The notes beneath the pieces are model-generated. The model saw only the letters and a program-made list of their open reading frames with translations, was not told the DNA's origin and did no database searches. DNA of 64,000 bases, taken from contig VUYV01000007.1 in assembly GCA_008711295.1 (NCBI GenBank), positions 9,040,169 to 9,104,168 of the forward strand, read 5' to 3'. Source of the stretch: Anarhynchus alexandrinus. Lineage: Eukaryota; Chordata; Aves; Charadriiformes; Charadriidae. The translations under genes were made by a program, and so were the position numbers. Shown one piece after another: positions 62,421 through 64,000 of the stretch. Position 1 is the stretch's first letter. Each line of letters starts with the position of its first letter.

Positions 62421-62830
62421 TAAGGAACAAATGTTAGTCATTAGAGGTGCATTAATTGAAATAGCCTGTGACCCATATTAGTGAGATGAACTGATTCGGC
62501 CAGCGAAGTTTGGCTGTGAAATTTAGAGTAGCCCGAGGCACCTGACATTCTGTAATCTGCTTATCTTGCAGGCTTTCACAAGCGGCTCTCCCATCGTCAT
62601 TCATGCTGAACAGTGGGGTGTAGAGAGGAGGCCAGAACAGAGATAATAATTTACCATGTAATTTGTTTTGAGATTCCTTTGATAGATTTCAAAACCGAAG
62701 CATCCTGCAAGAGAACAGGGCCTTTAAAACCTTTAAGCCAAGCCAATTCTGTGCTTGGTGGTGGGTTATGTAGTGTGCTCAGCGGGAAGCTACCTTAACG
62801 AATGGACACCCAAGGCACTGGCCATTCGCA
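62421..62830. promoter_or_regulatory. Candidate conserved non-coding element
   Basis: Within about 120 bp lie ATTAATTGAA (62451-62460, homeobox-like), an E-box CACCTG (62539-62544), TAATCT (62553-62558, OTX-like) and TTATCT (62561-62566, GATA on the minus strand). Base composition is even, with some CpG. The run ending TTATCTTGCAG at 62571 also looks like a splice acceptor, with about 24 open codons after it. This may be chance. Confidence 0.3.
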
Positions 62831-63930
62831 GTGGGGACCCTCTATTTATTTAATGGCTTTTAAACATTGCTTCTATTCCTTTTCCTCCTACAATGACTCT
62901 TATACCCGATGCTGTAAATTTGGGGAGAACAGAGTACAGTTCAGTGCAGGTTGATGAAAACCATTTGCCGCAATCAAGAGGGGCAGGTAATTTTCTAGAC
63001 AGATTTGTTTTGTAAATGAGGTGTTCCATTTGGGGAGCTGGGGCAGCCGCACACCTGGCTAACAGGTGTGCCGGTGCAGGACAGCTTGCTTTAATTCTCT
63101 ACTAGTTAAGGGATATTTCTTCAGCCCACAAACTCTTGGTTTAATGCCTTCGTGGAGGCATAAAACATAACAAAAATTCAAGGATTTTATATTCCAAACT
63201 TCAAAACTTTCATCCAAAAGGGAAAAGGATCAAAAGGAAAAGGTGGTGCGTTTCATGTTCTCTTGTGGTTTTAATACTTGTTAACTGACCTATAAACTGA
63301 GTTTTCCAAGTAAAGAAACGTAGGGGAATTTTATTACAGAAAAATCTACTGCGAATCATCCCCAGCTGCTTTTAGAGATAGGAGAGGCTATTTGCACTCT
63401 TGCTTTCAAGGGTGATATATGCAATCTCTTCACCTTTCCTTTGTTTCTCTACTCACATTGTGCATCCATAGCCATATTGCTTTTTTGTTTACTGTATTTC
63501 TGAATATTTTTTCTCATTTAGAGCAGCTGCTTTAGGCTGTCTTTTTCAGCTGAAGGAGAGAGGATCGCATAAAATCAACAGTCGTCTTTGCTTGATTATT
63601 TTGTTTGGTGCAGTCCAGTTAATATCATCTTCATGTTTATAATTACCTTGCACGTCCTTGGATCCAAAGGACTTCTTAAAAACCTTGCTGTTAGTTTGGC
63701 ACAGATGACTTCCGAGCCTGTTGCTGTGTTAATCGTAGGGTTGTACCTGGAAGTGGAAGTAGAGGCGCTGGGAAACTTCTCAATCTGTATTACTGTGAAA
63801 ATAATTATCGGAGTTTGGGGAACGCCCCTTAGAATGATAAAAATGATGAACGCATTGAGTGAGGAAATACCTAGAGAGAATGGGTCTGGAACCTTTTAGG
63901 CTGAGTTTAAGTTTTTTAGATCAGTGTGTT
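62831..63930. other. Single-copy DNA with a hydrophobic open frame, no confirmed gene
   Basis: A plus-strand frame reads open to a TAG at 63897-63899. From its first ATG (about 63633) it would give roughly 90 residues, hydrophobic in the first half, with no family that I recognise. An upstream pyrimidine-rich run ending GGTGCAG near 63607-63613 could be read as a splice acceptor. I do not call it a gene. Confidence 0.3.
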
Positions 63931-64000
63931 GCTGTGTATTCTGTACAATGCCCCGCACAAAGGAACCCTGGCAGGGGCCTCTGGGTACTACTGTAATGCA
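63931..64000 (+). repeat. 3' tail of an ancient amniote repeat (L2/MIR-like)
   Basis: The order TTGCTGTGTATTCTGTACAA, then GCCCCGCACAA, then GGGGCCTCTGGGTACTACTG and TAATGCA follows the well-known old repeat tail of the form TGTACAGCGCC...AGCACAATGGG...GGGCCTCT...CTACTGTAATACAA. The window ends inside or at the end of the element. Same family as 40140-40180 and 51366-51480, opposite orientation. Confidence 0.6.

Noticed and set aside
1..64000. CRISPR array, operon, phage or bacterial features
   Set aside because: Nothing of the kind is present. Composition and repeats are those of a vertebrate.

Overview
The window looks like a gene-poor piece of a bird genome. The evidence is two CR1 LINE fragments close to the avian consensus (30283-30482 on the minus strand, 36484-36597 on the plus strand). 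Both carry the ATTCTATG-type 3' terminal repeats typical of the family. Much older sauropsid CR1 copies and a few ancient amniote SINE/L2-like remnants are also present. Young repeats are sparse, as expected for a bird. Most of the sequence is AT-rich single-copy DNA.

I find no protein-coding gene, tRNA, rRNA or known microRNA that I can defend. Open frames are short (the longest is 188 codons, at 51491-52057 minus). They lack recognisable domains and are explained by low-complexity sequence, old repeats or chance. The window is best read as intergenic desert or the inside of a very long intron. I cannot tell which without flanking genes.

Layout: 1-580, AT-rich DNA. 580-893, a GC-rich minisatellite. 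894-14749, non-coding DNA with a possible MIR scrap and two G-rich or C-rich tracts. 14750-15097, an old plus-strand CR1. 15098-22094, unique DNA with a candidate conserved element near 18.1-18.5 kb. 22095-23060, a long, heavily mutated CR1 on the minus strand. 23061-29432, unique DNA. 29433-30482, a disturbed patch: a sequence of about 240 bp is present twice, the copies separated by a single N, and 450 bp further on a second single N interrupts a CR1. 30483-43640, unique DNA with a MIR-like SINE, a CR1 tail and a TG/TA microsatellite. 43641-44040, a candidate regulatory element. 44041-59300, unique DNA with small CpG-rich islets, a MIR-like SINE and an ancient repeat. 59300-62830, a stretch rich in homeobox-like and SOX-like motifs. 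The window ends in the 3' tail of another ancient repeat.

I did not find a new biological system. The most useful observations are the two single-N joins (assembly errors or a recent duplication), the old CR1 copies, the minisatellite, and a few blocks that may be conserved regulatory elements. Conservation cannot be judged from one sequence, so those last calls are explicit guesses.
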